The position numbers and the translations under genes are program-made. A stretch of DNA of 64,000 nucleotides from Pseudomonas wadenswilerensis (GTDB taxonomy: Bacteria > Pseudomonadota > Gammaproteobacteria > Pseudomonadales > Pseudomonadaceae): positions 248,001-312,000 of the forward strand of contig NZ_UIDD01000011.1 in the NCBI RefSeq assembly GCF_900497695.1, given 5' to 3'. The notes beneath the pieces are model-generated. The model had not been told where the DNA came from and did not search any database. It saw only the letters and a program-made list of their open reading frames with translations. The stretch's first letter is position 1, and every line of letters begins with the position of its first letter. Of this stretch, positions 1 to 7,744 are shown piece by piece.

Positions 1-1343
1 CGCTGCTCAAGCCCGGTACGCTGGTAGTGACCCCGGGCGACCGCGACGACATCATCCTTGCGGTGAGCCTGGCGGCGATCAACGGCGTGCCGCTGGCCGG
101 CCTGCTGCTGACCAGCGACAGCAAACCCGACCCGCGCATCCTCGAACTGTGCCAGGGCGCGCTGCTGGCCGGCCTGCCGATTCTCTCGGTAAGCACCGGC
201 TCCTATGACACCGCCAACCAGCTCAACGGCCTGAACAAGGAAATCCCGGTGGATGACCGCGAGCGCGCGGAGCTGATCACCGATTTCGTCGCCAGCTACC
301 TGGACGCCGACTGGCTGCACCAGCGCTGCGGCACGCCGCGCGAACTGCGCCTGTCGCCCGCGGTGTTCCGCTACCAGTTGATCCAGCGCGCCCAGCAGGC
401 CAACAAACGCATCGTCTTGCCGGAAGGCGCAGAACCGCTGACCGTGCAGGCCGCGGCCATCTGCCAGGCCCGCGGCATTGCCCGCTGCGTGCTGCTGGCC
501 AAGCCTGACGACGTCCAGGCGGTGGCCCGCGCCCAGGGCATCACCCTGCCCGAGGGCCTGGAGATCCTTGACCCGGACCTGATCCGCGAGCGTTATGTCG
601 AGCCGATGGTCAGCCTGCGCAAGAGCAAAAGCCTTAATGCGCCGATGGCCGAGCAGCAACTGGAAGACCCGGTGGTGATCGGCACCATGATGCTGGCCCT
701 GGACGAGGTCGATGGCCTGGTCTCGGGCCTGGTGCACTCCACCGCCAACACCATCCGCCCAGCCCTGCAACTGATCAAGACCGCGCCGGGCTGCAGCCTG
801 GTGTCGTCGGTGTTCTTCATGCTGTTCCCCGAACAGGTGCTGGTGTACGGCGACTGCGTGATGAACCCGCACCCGACAGCCAACGAGCTGGCGGAAATCG
901 CCCTGCAGAGCGCCGACTCCGCCGAAGCCTTCGGCATTGCCCCGCGGGTGGCGATGATCAGCTATTCCAGCGGTGACTCGGCCAGCGGCGAAGAGGTCGA
1001 GAAGGTCCGCGAAGCCACCGTGCTGGCCCAGGAATCCCAACACGGCCTGCTGATCGACGGCCCGTTGCAGTACGATGCCGCGGCCAACCTGGAGATCGCC
1101 CGGCAACTGGCGCCCAACAGCCAGGTGGCCGGCCGCGCCACGGTGTTCGTGTTCCCCGACCTGAACACCGGCAACACCACCCACAAGGCCGTGCAACGCA
1201 GTGCCGACTGCGTCAGCCTCGGGCCGATGCTGCAAGGCCTGCGCAAGCCGGTCAACGACCTGCCACGCGGCGCCCAGGTCGACGACATCGTCTACACCAT
1301 CGCCCTGACCGCCATTCAGGCCAACCGCTCACTGGATAGCTGA
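1..1343 (+). CDS. pta: Phosphate acetyltransferase, 5' end cut off by the window
   Basis: This is the C-terminal two-thirds of a long-form phosphate acetyltransferase, which interconverts acetyl-CoA plus phosphate with acetyl phosphate plus CoA in the acetate pathway. The frame is open from base 3 with no stop, so the true start lies upstream; the GTG at 27 is internal. The first part reads as the middle DRTGG-type regulatory domain. The catalytic PTA_PTB domain begins near KRIVLPEGAEPL and runs to the stop, with the conserved stretches MVSLRKSK and GPLQYDAA. Full pseudomonad Pta is about 700 residues, so roughly 250 are missing. The acyltransferase gene starts 3 bases after the stop, so the two are probably cotranscribed. 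An ackA partner would be expected upstream, outside the window. Confidence 0.95.
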   Translation, partial: LLKPGTLVVTPGDRDDIILAVSLAAINGVPLAGLLLTSDSKPDPRILELCQGALLAGLPILSVSTGSYDTANQLNGLNKEIPVDDRERAELITDFVASYLDADWLHQRCGTPRELRLSPAVFRYQLIQRAQQANKRIVLPEGAEPLTVQAAAICQARGIARCVLLAKPDDVQAVARAQGITLPEGLEILDPDLIRERYVEPMVSLRKSKSLNAPMAEQQLEDPVVIGTMMLALDEVDGLVSGLVHSTANTIRPALQLIKTAPGCSLVSSVFFMLFPEQVLVYGDCVMNPHPTANELAEIALQSADSAEAFGIAPRVAMISYSSGDSASGEEVEKVREATVLAQESQHGLLIDGPLQYDAAANLEIARQLAPNSQVAGRATVFVFPDLNTGNTTHKAVQRSADCVSLGPMLQGLRKPVNDLPRGAQVDDIVYTIALTAIQANRSLDS

Positions 1344-1345
1344 AC

Positions 1346-2248
1346 ATGCTCGGATTGCTACCCGCGCCACTGCGCGGGGTTATCGCCTCGCTGCTACTGG
1401 GGCTCAACACCATCGTCTGCTGCACCCCGTTGTTCATCGTCAGCCTGTTCAAGCTGTGCCTGCCGTTCGCGGCCGCGCAACGGCTCACCGATGAACTGAT
1501 GCGCCACATCCACGAAGCCTGGATCAGCAACAACAATGCCTGGATCAACCTGCTGGGCAAGGCCCGCTGGCAGGTCGAGGGCCTGGCCGGGCTGGACTAC
1601 CAGCACAGCTACCTGGTCACCAGCAACCACCAGAGCTGGGTCGATATCCTGGTACTGCAGTACGTGCTCAACCGCCGTATCCGCCCGCTGAAGTTCTTCC
1701 TCAAGCAGGTGCTGATCTGGGTGCCGGTGATCGGCCTGGCCTGGTGGGCGTTGGGCTTTCCGTTCATGAAGCGCTATTCCAAGGCGTACCTGGCCAAGCA
1801 CCCGGAAAAGGCCGGCAAGGACCTGGAAACCACCCGCCGCACCTGCGCCAAGTTTCGCGGCAAGCCGACGGCGATCTTCAACTTCGCCGAAGGCACGCGC
1901 TTCACCGAGGCCAAGCATCGCCAGCAGCAGTCACCGTTCCAGCACCTGCTCAAGCCCAAGGCCGGCGGCATTGCCTTTGTACTGGATGCCATGGGCGAGC
2001 AACTGCAGTCGATCGTCAACGTCACCATTCATTATCCGAACGGTGCACCGGGCTTCTGGGACTTGCTGTGCGGGCGGGTCAGGCACATTGTCGTGCACTT
2101 CGAGGAACTGGCGATTCCGGCGGAGTTCCTGGGCAAGAACTACGACCAGGATGAAACCTATCGCCTGGCCTTCCAGCAATGGATCAACCAGCTGTGGCAG
2201 GACAAGGACGCCTTGCTCGAACGGCTGCGACAAAACGCCGACGGGTAA
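1346..2248 (+). CDS. 1-acylglycerol-phosphate-type acyltransferase (YihG-like)
   Basis: 300 residues. The protein belongs to the PlsC/LPLAT acyltransferase superfamily, which moves a fatty acyl group from acyl-CoA or acyl-ACP to a glycerophosphate-type acceptor at the inner membrane. The catalytic H(X)4D motif is NHQSWVD at H95 and D100, and the second block is FAEGTRF. An N-terminal hydrophobic stretch (about residues 10-40) would anchor it in the membrane. Length and layout resemble Escherichia coli YihG rather than the shorter PlsC. It starts 3 bases after the pta stop. The exact acceptor cannot be read from sequence. Confidence 0.88.
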   Translation: MLGLLPAPLRGVIASLLLGLNTIVCCTPLFIVSLFKLCLPFAAAQRLTDELMRHIHEAWISNNNAWINLLGKARWQVEGLAGLDYQHSYLVTSNHQSWVDILVLQYVLNRRIRPLKFFLKQVLIWVPVIGLAWWALGFPFMKRYSKAYLAKHPEKAGKDLETTRRTCAKFRGKPTAIFNFAEGTRFTEAKHRQQQSPFQHLLKPKAGGIAFVLDAMGEQLQSIVNVTIHYPNGAPGFWDLLCGRVRHIVVHFEELAIPAEFLGKNYDQDETYRLAFQQWINQLWQDKDALLERLRQNADG

Positions 2249-2317
2249 TTTGCCGGACAGCATCTATGCTCACTTCCTACGATGTTTTTCATTAGCCATC
2301 ACAAGGAATGTAAGCCT

Positions 2318-2902
2318 ATGAAACCGTTGCGCCGCTTTGCCCATGCTTTTGCTGTTGTTTCACTTCTGTCTGCAGCCAGTTTCACGGTGCAGGCAGAAGA
2401 GAAGCTGATCGACGCTGTCGCCACTGAGGATGTGGTGGATACCAAAGTCCTTGCCGTTGACCTCGATAAGCGCGTCGTTACGGTGGCAGGGCCTGAGAAC
2501 TCTGAGGTGCCGATCCAGGTGAGCGAACAGGCCAAGGACCTGCATAATCTCAAGGTCGGCGACCTGGTCAACATCACAGTCAACCGCTCGGTTGCTACTG
2601 TGCTCGAAACCGACCTCACCAAGGCCCCGGGCATCAGCAAGGAGGCCGGTGTCATTCGCGCCACCAAGGACAACCCTAACCCAGGTGGCGAGGCATTTCG
2701 GCAGATCAAGGTCACCTCGAAGATCACCAAGATTGATCTGAAAACCCACGAAGTCACGCTGACGCCACCTGAAGGTCCACAAAAGGTAGTGAAGGTCGAA
2801 GACCCTGAACTTCAGGAGCGCATGAAGAATCTCAAGGTCGGCCAGTCTGTGGTCATCGTTTATACCGATGTGCTGAAGATCACCACCAGAAGCCCAAGCT
2901 GA
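2318..2902 (+). CDS. Secreted hypothetical protein
   Basis: 194 residues; I do not recognise a named family. The start at 2318 is preferred over the in-frame ATG at 2282 because it follows AAGGA at a proper distance and opens a clean signal peptide (MKPLRRFAHAFAVVSLL..., likely cut after VQA near residue 26). The mature part contains two related halves, each with a pattern like KITKIDLKTHEVTLTPPEG or KVLAVDLDKRVVTVAGPEN, followed by LKVGDLVNITV / LKVGQSVVIVY. This suggests a duplicated beta-rich fold in the periplasm. No catalytic motif is seen. It is followed by a REP pair. Confidence 0.75.
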   Translation: MKPLRRFAHAFAVVSLLSAASFTVQAEEKLIDAVATEDVVDTKVLAVDLDKRVVTVAGPENSEVPIQVSEQAKDLHNLKVGDLVNITVNRSVATVLETDLTKAPGISKEAGVIRATKDNPNPGGEAFRQIKVTSKITKIDLKTHEVTLTPPEGPQKVVKVEDPELQERMKNLKVGQSVVIVYTDVLKITTRSPS

Positions 2903-2920
2903 GTCGCCTGACCTACCGTA

Positions 2921-2997
2921 TCGCCGGCAAAGCCGGCTCCCACAGTTAATCTGGGCACACTCCGGACCTGTGGGAGCTGGCCTTGCCAGCGATCGAG
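2921..2997. repeat. Pair of inverted REP elements
   Basis: Two head-to-head copies of the P. putida-type REP: TCGCCGGCAAAGCCGGCTCC followed by CACA, and, 23 bases later, CTGTGGGAGCTGGCCTTGCC followed by AGCGA. Each can form a hairpin. The pair lies just after the stop of the secreted hypothetical gene. Confidence 0.85.
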
Positions 2998-3014
2998 CGC
3001 AACGCGCTCGCAAC

Positions 3015-3229
3015 TCAGGCGCCGCCTGGCATCCTGATCAAACGGCTCTCCAGCCCATCGAGCAACGCATCAACCAATGCCTTGGCCATTTCATGGGAAT
3101 GCAGGGTCGCCTGAAGAAACCCTCGCCCCGGCTCACGGGCATGCTCGACCGCCAGCGGCCCGGTCAGGCTTGCGCACTTCAAATACAGCGACGCATGCAC
3201 CAGCGCATCTTCGACACGATCTTTTTCAT
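3015..3229 (-). CDS. Small DUF-type protein, reading frame apparently broken by one base at an A-tract
   Basis: A good ribosome site (AGGAG, 7 bases upstream) precedes an ATG at 3229, but that frame stops after 16 codons. The frame that looks like protein is in another phase. It begins inside the same A-tract and reads ...DRVEDALVHASLYLKC..., ending ...MPGGA at 3015. If the run of five A after the ATG were six A, the ATG would open a continuous 71-residue protein. Without that base the only in-frame start is a GTG at 3200 (61 residues) with no ribosome site. The sequence resembles the small Pseudomonas-only proteins of the DUF3077/DUF6124 kind, of unknown function; that match is from memory. 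It may be a pseudogene, a slippage-expressed gene or a sequencing indel. Confidence 0.55.
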
Positions 3230-3558
3230 GATGAAGCTCCTGATGTTAAGGGAGCTGCACCATCAATGTCGCCAAACAGAAATGGTGGCAGCTGTACGCA
3301 GGTTGGCGAACCGAGACATCAGGACAACCCGGCAGGGCCGAAGCCCTCCCGCGCACAACCGCCATAACGACTGACGTCATGGAAGCAGGATGATGTACTC
3401 GGGTCGCCAAACCCGATCGCTGATACTTCAGCGACCCGGTGAGCCTAGTGGCGTACTTCCCCCGGAGCAATCATCTGCAGGGCGACAGAATTCGTAGGAT
3501 AGGTCCTAGGACACTCAAACTACCAGCCCAAGGCTGTTGCAGGATGCTAACCAGGCCT

Positions 3559-3585
3559 CTGTGGGAGCTGGCATGCCAGCGATGA
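3559..3585. repeat. Single REP element
   Basis: One copy of the GTGGGAGCTGGCATGCCAGCGA-type REP with its internal inverted repeat (GCTGGCATGCCAGC). Confidence 0.75.
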
Positions 3586-3600
3586 GGCCACTGCAGGCAC

Positions 3601-3626
3601 AAAAAAGGGGAGCCAGGCTCCCCTTC
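3601..3626 (-). terminator. Rho-independent terminator of the OmpA-like gene
   Basis: On the minus strand the hairpin AAGGGGAGCC-TG-GCTCCCCTT is followed by a run of T. It lies 15 bases past the stop of the OmpA-like lipoprotein gene. Confidence 0.85.
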
Positions 3627-3640
3627 TTACATCTTGCTAC

Positions 3641-4336
3641 TTACTGATACTGCTGCCCGGGAATCGGCTTGAGGTTGACCTCTACCCGACGGTTCTGCGC
3701 GCGGCCGTTGGCGTCGGCGTTGCTGGCGATCGGCTGGTCCGGGCCCAGGCCACGGGCGCTGACACGGCTGCCATCGACACCCTGGGAGGTCAGGTAAGTG
3801 ACCACCGATTGTGCACGACGCTGGGACAGGTCCATGTTGTGCTGGCGGCTGCCGGTGCTGTCGGTGTAGCCGACCACTTCAATGGTGTTCTGGTTGAACT
3901 GCTTGAAGGAGTTGGCCAGGTTGTTCAGCGGCGAGTAGAAGCTCGGGGCGATGTTGGCCGAGTCGGTGGCAAAGGTGATGTTGCCCGGCATGATCAGTTT
4001 GATCTGGTCGCCCTGGCGTTGAACCTCGACACCGGTGTTGGCCATGCTTTCACGCAGCGCGGCTTCCTGCTTGTCGGCGTAGTAACCATAACCTGCGGCG
4101 GCAGCACCGACGGCGGCAGCGCCGATCAGCGCACCTTTGCCGCGGTTGTTATGGTCGATGGCAGCACCGGCAATGGCACCGGCCAGCGCGCCCAGGCCGC
4201 CGTACTTGGCGGTTTTGCTCATCCCTGTGGAGCCCTGCTGCGCCTGACCCTGGCTGTCATACGGGTTTTGGCTGGCACAACCGGACATCAGCGCGGCAGC
4301 GGTAGCGACGATAATCAAACGACGCATGGTGAACAT
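3641..4336 (-). CDS. OmpA-family lipoprotein
   Basis: 231 residues from the ATG at 4336, which follows GGAG by 8 bases; a TTG six bases further upstream is less likely. The N-terminus is a lipoprotein signal ending LMSGC. Next comes a glycine/alanine-rich segment (about 45-90, the glycine-zipper type seen in YiaD-like proteins). The C-terminal OmpA peptidoglycan-binding domain has TFATDSANI, VVGYTDSTGS, LSQRRAQSVV and NRRVEV. It would be anchored in the outer membrane and bind diaminopimelate of the cell wall. It forms a single-gene unit with its own terminator. Confidence 0.92.
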   Translation of the reverse strand: MFTMRRLIIVATAAALMSGCASQNPYDSQGQAQQGSTGMSKTAKYGGLGALAGAIAGAAIDHNNRGKGALIGAAAVGAAAAGYGYYADKQEAALRESMANTGVEVQRQGDQIKLIMPGNITFATDSANIAPSFYSPLNNLANSFKQFNQNTIEVVGYTDSTGSRQHNMDLSQRRAQSVVTYLTSQGVDGSRVSARGLGPDQPIASNADANGRAQNRRVEVNLKPIPGQQYQ

Positions 4337-4431
4337 GGACAAGCTCCTACTGTAATTCGAAAGTGCAGCGGATCTGATTCGGATCTATGCCAGCCTTGGA
4401 TTGCAGCAAAGCGAAAAAATTCCCTTAACGG

Positions 4432-5076
4432 TCAGGCGCGCACGAACGGGTTCTGGCGCATCTCGTCGCCCAGGCGGGTATCCGGACCATGCCCAGTCAC
4501 CACCGTGGCCTGTTCATCCAGGCTGTACAGGCGCTGCTTGATCGAACGAACGATAGTCGCCTGATCGCCACCCCACAAATCGGTGCGACCAATCCCACGC
4601 CGAAAAAGCGTATCGCCTGCAATCAGCAGCTTGGCGTCAGCGAACCAGAAACTCATCGAGCCCGGCGTATGACCCGGGGTGTGCAAGGCCACGCCACAGC
4701 CGCAGGCCAGCTCTTCATCGTCGACCAGCCAGCGGTCCGGTGCCGGCACCGGGGTGTAGGGCACGCCGAACATCTGGCACTGCATTTCCAGGTTGTCCCA
4801 GAGGAACTGGTCATCCTTGTGCAGGTGCAAGGTGGCGCCGGTCATCTCCTTCAACTGCCCGGAGGCGAGGAAGTGATCAAGGTGCGCGTGGGTATGGATG
4901 ATGCTCACCACTTTCAGGCCATGGGCGTCCAGGCGGGCGAGGATCTGCTCAGGGTTGCCACCCGGGTCGACGACGAGGGCCTTTTTGCTGATCGGGTCGC
5001 CGATGATGGTGCAGTTGCACTGCAAAGGGCCGACGGGGAAGGTTTCGCGGATCAGGGCGGGTTTTGCCGGGTTCAT
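4432..5076 (-). CDS. MBL-fold metallo-hydrolase, glyoxalase II-like (YcbL type)
   Basis: 214 residues from the ATG at 5076 (AGGA about 11 bases upstream); an upstream in-frame start at 5097 adds seven poorly conserved residues. The metal-binding motif is HTHAHLDH at H63, H65, D67 and H68. Further ligands lie in HTPGHTPGS and in GHGPDT near the end. The length matches E. coli YcbL (about 215 residues), a short glyoxalase II-like thioesterase without the usual C-terminal substrate domain. Members hydrolyse glutathione thioesters such as S-lactoylglutathione in vitro; the physiological substrate is uncertain. Confidence 0.88.
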   Translation of the reverse strand: MNPAKPALIRETFPVGPLQCNCTIIGDPISKKALVVDPGGNPEQILARLDAHGLKVVSIIHTHAHLDHFLASGQLKEMTGATLHLHKDDQFLWDNLEMQCQMFGVPYTPVPAPDRWLVDDEELACGCGVALHTPGHTPGSMSFWFADAKLLIAGDTLFRRGIGRTDLWGGDQATIVRSIKQRLYSLDEQATVVTGHGPDTRLGDEMRQNPFVRA

Positions 5077-5174
5077 CGGAGCAATCCTGTGGAGCAAATG
5101 ACGGAGTGTCGCACAGGCCGGTTGTGCCTGCGACGACGCTCGTCACTTCACTTCAAGAAGTCGCTCGCCACGCT

Positions 5175-5867
5175 TCATGGCAGATAAAGCCTGAACAGCC
5201 CTCCCCCCAAGGCCCCGCCATTGGCAATCTCGATCCGCCCTTTCACCCCGTTGCGTTCATGCAACGCGGCAATCCGTGCCGCGAAGTACAGGCCCAGGCC
5301 GGTGCTGCCGCTCTGGCCATCGATACCCTGCACATACTCCTGCTGACGCTCGAGCATGCGCGCCGGGAAGCCCGGGCCGTCATCGTTGATGCTCAGCACC
5401 AACTGTTCGCCTTCGTCACTGACGCTGATCAGCAAGGTGTGCCCGGCATAGCGAATGGCGTTGTTGAGGATGTTGGCAACCACCGAACCGACCAGTTCGC
5501 GGTCGAAAAAGCCCAGCGGGCTGGCGGTTTCGATGCGCCAGCTGGCGAGGATGTCGCGGTGCTGCAGCAGGTTCTGCTGGGCGGCGAGCTGGGCTTCGAT
5601 AAAGTCGTCGAGCTCATGATAGTCGGGGCACATCGGCAGTTGGTTGACGCCCAGTTTGTACAGGCCCAGCAACTGCACCAGCATGCCGTTGAGGTGGCTG
5701 AATTCGTGCTCCATCACCCCCTGTTCGCTGCCGCTGCGCAGGGCCTCCGGCAAGCGCGCCAGCCACTGGCTGTGAGCCTGGGTCAGGGCGGCGAGGGAGT
5801 TCTTCATGTCGTGTACGGTGGAGGCGATCACCGTGGAAAAATCCAGCCCCTGGTTGTCCTGGTTCAT
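5175..5867 (-). CDS. Soluble sensor histidine kinase without a sensor domain
   Basis: 230 residues. The start at 5867 overlaps the stop of the receiver-TPR gene by four bases (ATGA), which settles the start and indicates translational coupling. The phospho-accepting histidine is H19 in TVHDMKNSLA. The ATPase domain has the N box NILNNAIRYAG, the G1 box DDGPGFP and the G2 box TGLGLYFAARIA. There is no membrane segment, PAS or HAMP region, so the protein is a cytoplasmic kinase core. It probably phosphorylates the receiver encoded just before it, or takes its input through a partner protein. Confidence 0.9.
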   Translation of the reverse strand: MNQDNQGLDFSTVIASTVHDMKNSLAALTQAHSQWLARLPEALRSGSEQGVMEHEFSHLNGMLVQLLGLYKLGVNQLPMCPDYHELDDFIEAQLAAQQNLLQHRDILASWRIETASPLGFFDRELVGSVVANILNNAIRYAGHTLLISVSDEGEQLVLSINDDGPGFPARMLERQQEYVQGIDGQSGSTGLGLYFAARIAALHERNGVKGRIEIANGGALGGGLFRLYLP

Positions 5868-7471
5868 GCGCCAAAGGCCCGAATGTGCAGTTTGCGGTAG
5901 CGATCGTAACGGTTGTCGCTTTTCGGGATGCCGGTCACGCTGCTCAGGCAGGCGCGGCATTCGTCCATGATCGCCGGCGGCGGTGTCTCGCCACCGATGC
6001 GCAACAGCGCCTGTGCGGTGTTGAGGGCGATGCTGATGTTCTTCGGCTGCAGCGTCAGGGCCCGGCGGAATTGTGCCAGCGCTTCGCTGAGCTGGCCGGC
6101 CTGGTAACTGCGTACGCCCTGGCGGTTGAGGTCGACCGCTTCAGTGACTGCGCCGAGTACCGCCGGATCATCGGTCAGCTGTGCCACGCTCTGCATCACC
6201 TTGGGGTCGTCACCGTAGGTTTCCACACAACCTTTGAGGATCGAGGTGCCGGCGGATTCCTGGCCCAGTTTCTGCAGTTGCGTGGCCACTACCAGCGCCG
6301 CTTCCACCGAGAAAAACTGGTCCATCTTCTCCAGCCGGGCCATGGCCTGTTCGGTCAGTTTGGCGGCGGTTTCGGCGTCGCCGGCCTGCTGCAGGCTGGC
6401 GGCTTTCATCAACCGCGCGCGCACCTGCAGGCCCTGGTCTTCGACATTCTCTTTGGCCACTTCGCTGAGCACGGTGTTGATCTCGACCCGGGTGCGCGCA
6501 TCCAGGCCGTTGCCGGCGTTCTTGTTCATCAGGGCCTGGACCAGCCCGAGGTTGCTCTCCGGGTCCTTGTAACGCGAGCTCTGGCCCTGGTTGACGGCGT
6601 GCCGGTAGGCCTTGGACGAGGTGTCGTAGTCGTCGTTGCTCAGGGCCAGCTTGCCCAGCATCATCTGCCGGCGTACGGCCAGCGGCGAGAGACGCACGGC
6701 CTCTTCCAGCACGCCCTGGGCGCGCTTGCTTTCGCCCAGGGCTACCAGCACCTCGGCCAGGCCGTCGTACAGGCCGGGCATCATCGGGAAGGCCTTGAGC
6801 GCCTGCTCGTAAACGCCCTGGGCCTGGGCCAACTGGTTGCGCTTGTACAGCAGGCTGCCGAGGGCTGCAAAGGCCCAGGGCGTGGCGCGGCTGGCGATGA
6901 TGGTGGTGAGAAACTTCTCCAGCTCATCGAAGCGGTTGAGGTCGCGCAGGGCATCGGCGCGGTAGCGCAGGCACAGCGGGGCGAAGCGCGGGTCCTTCTT
7001 GCACAGCTCGGCGCAGGCCGCCAGCACTTCGGCCGGGCGGCCGCGGTCCAGGGCCTGGAGGATCGGCTTGAGCAGGGTTTTGCGCTGCACCAGTTTTTCC
7101 AGGCGCTGGGCCAGGCCGATGCGGTTGAACGGCTTGGTCAGGTAGGCGTCGGGCTCGTGCTCCAGCGCGCTGAGGACGATCGCCTGGCTGCTTTCGGCAG
7201 TGACCATGAGGAACACGCACTCATGGCTGATCAGCTTGTCGAGGATCAGGTCCTCGAGCACCTGCTGGCCGTTCTTCTTGCCATCGCCCAGGTGGAAGTC
7301 CTGGAGGACAAAGTCGTAGCGCTTCTGCGCGCACATGCGCAGCGCCTGCTCACCGCTGTCGGCCGTGTCGACATCGCGTACGCCCAGCTCGCGCAGCATG
7401 GAACGGGCCGAGCTGCGAAAATCAGAGAAATCATCGACGATCAGAAAGCTTTTTTGGCTGTAGACCTGCAT
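5864..7471 (-). CDS. Response regulator with receiver and TPR repeats
   Basis: 535 residues. Residues 1-125 form a CheY-like receiver with the acidic pair D13/D14, phosphoacceptor D58 (in LQDFHLGDG), T91 and K113 (in YLTKPFN). The rest is a long helical array with several tetratricopeptide repeats (for example GVYEQALKAFPMMPGLYDGL and AQFRRALTLQPKNISIALNT). There is no DNA-binding or enzymatic output domain, so its output is probably protein-protein contact. It is coupled by a four-base overlap to the kinase gene. The process controlled is unknown. Confidence 0.9.
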   Translation of the reverse strand: MQVYSQKSFLIVDDFSDFRSSARSMLRELGVRDVDTADSGEQALRMCAQKRYDFVLQDFHLGDGKKNGQQVLEDLILDKLISHECVFLMVTAESSQAIVLSALEHEPDAYLTKPFNRIGLAQRLEKLVQRKTLLKPILQALDRGRPAEVLAACAELCKKDPRFAPLCLRYRADALRDLNRFDELEKFLTTIIASRATPWAFAALGSLLYKRNQLAQAQGVYEQALKAFPMMPGLYDGLAEVLVALGESKRAQGVLEEAVRLSPLAVRRQMMLGKLALSNDDYDTSSKAYRHAVNQGQSSRYKDPESNLGLVQALMNKNAGNGLDARTRVEINTVLSEVAKENVEDQGLQVRARLMKAASLQQAGDAETAAKLTEQAMARLEKMDQFFSVEAALVVATQLQKLGQESAGTSILKGCVETYGDDPKVMQSVAQLTDDPAVLGAVTEAVDLNRQGVRSYQAGQLSEALAQFRRALTLQPKNISIALNTAQALLRIGGETPPPAIMDECRACLSSVTGIPKSDNRYDRYRKLHIRAFGA

Positions 7472-7744
7472 CCACGAGACCTGTCATGGCAAATAAAAAA
7501 ATGGACGCAGAGACACCTTCACGGACAGGCTCGGCTTCGCGGGTAGATTCGCTGCGGCGGTGAATCGGGCCGCACTCGCAGAGTATCGGCCACACAGGGC
7601 GATAGCTTGAGGCTTGCAGAGCGCATATTTGGCGGACGTTCGTACCAGTCACGGAGCAAATAATGGCATTGCGCCATCATCGTTTATAGCCATTGGATAG
7701 TAAAGCGCCGCAGCCCTGCTTGCCGGTGCCGGGCCGGCACATGG

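Larger units (their letters stand above)
3230..3640. other. Long intergenic stretch with hairpins and a lone REP
   Basis: About 410 bases without a convincing gene. Read on the minus strand it could be the leader of the small gene at 3015-3229. It contains short GC hairpins, including the repeated GGGTCGC / GCGACCC elements around 3404-3436 and GGGAGGGC-TTC-GGCCCT near 3333-3352. It also holds a single REP copy and the terminator of the OmpA-like gene. A small RNA or structured leader is possible but unproven. Confidence 0.4.

Noticed and set aside
5885..7546. A 553-residue plus-strand open frame opposite the receiver-TPR gene
   Set aside because: Antisense shadow; the minus strand carries clear receiver and TPR motifs and a coupled kinase.
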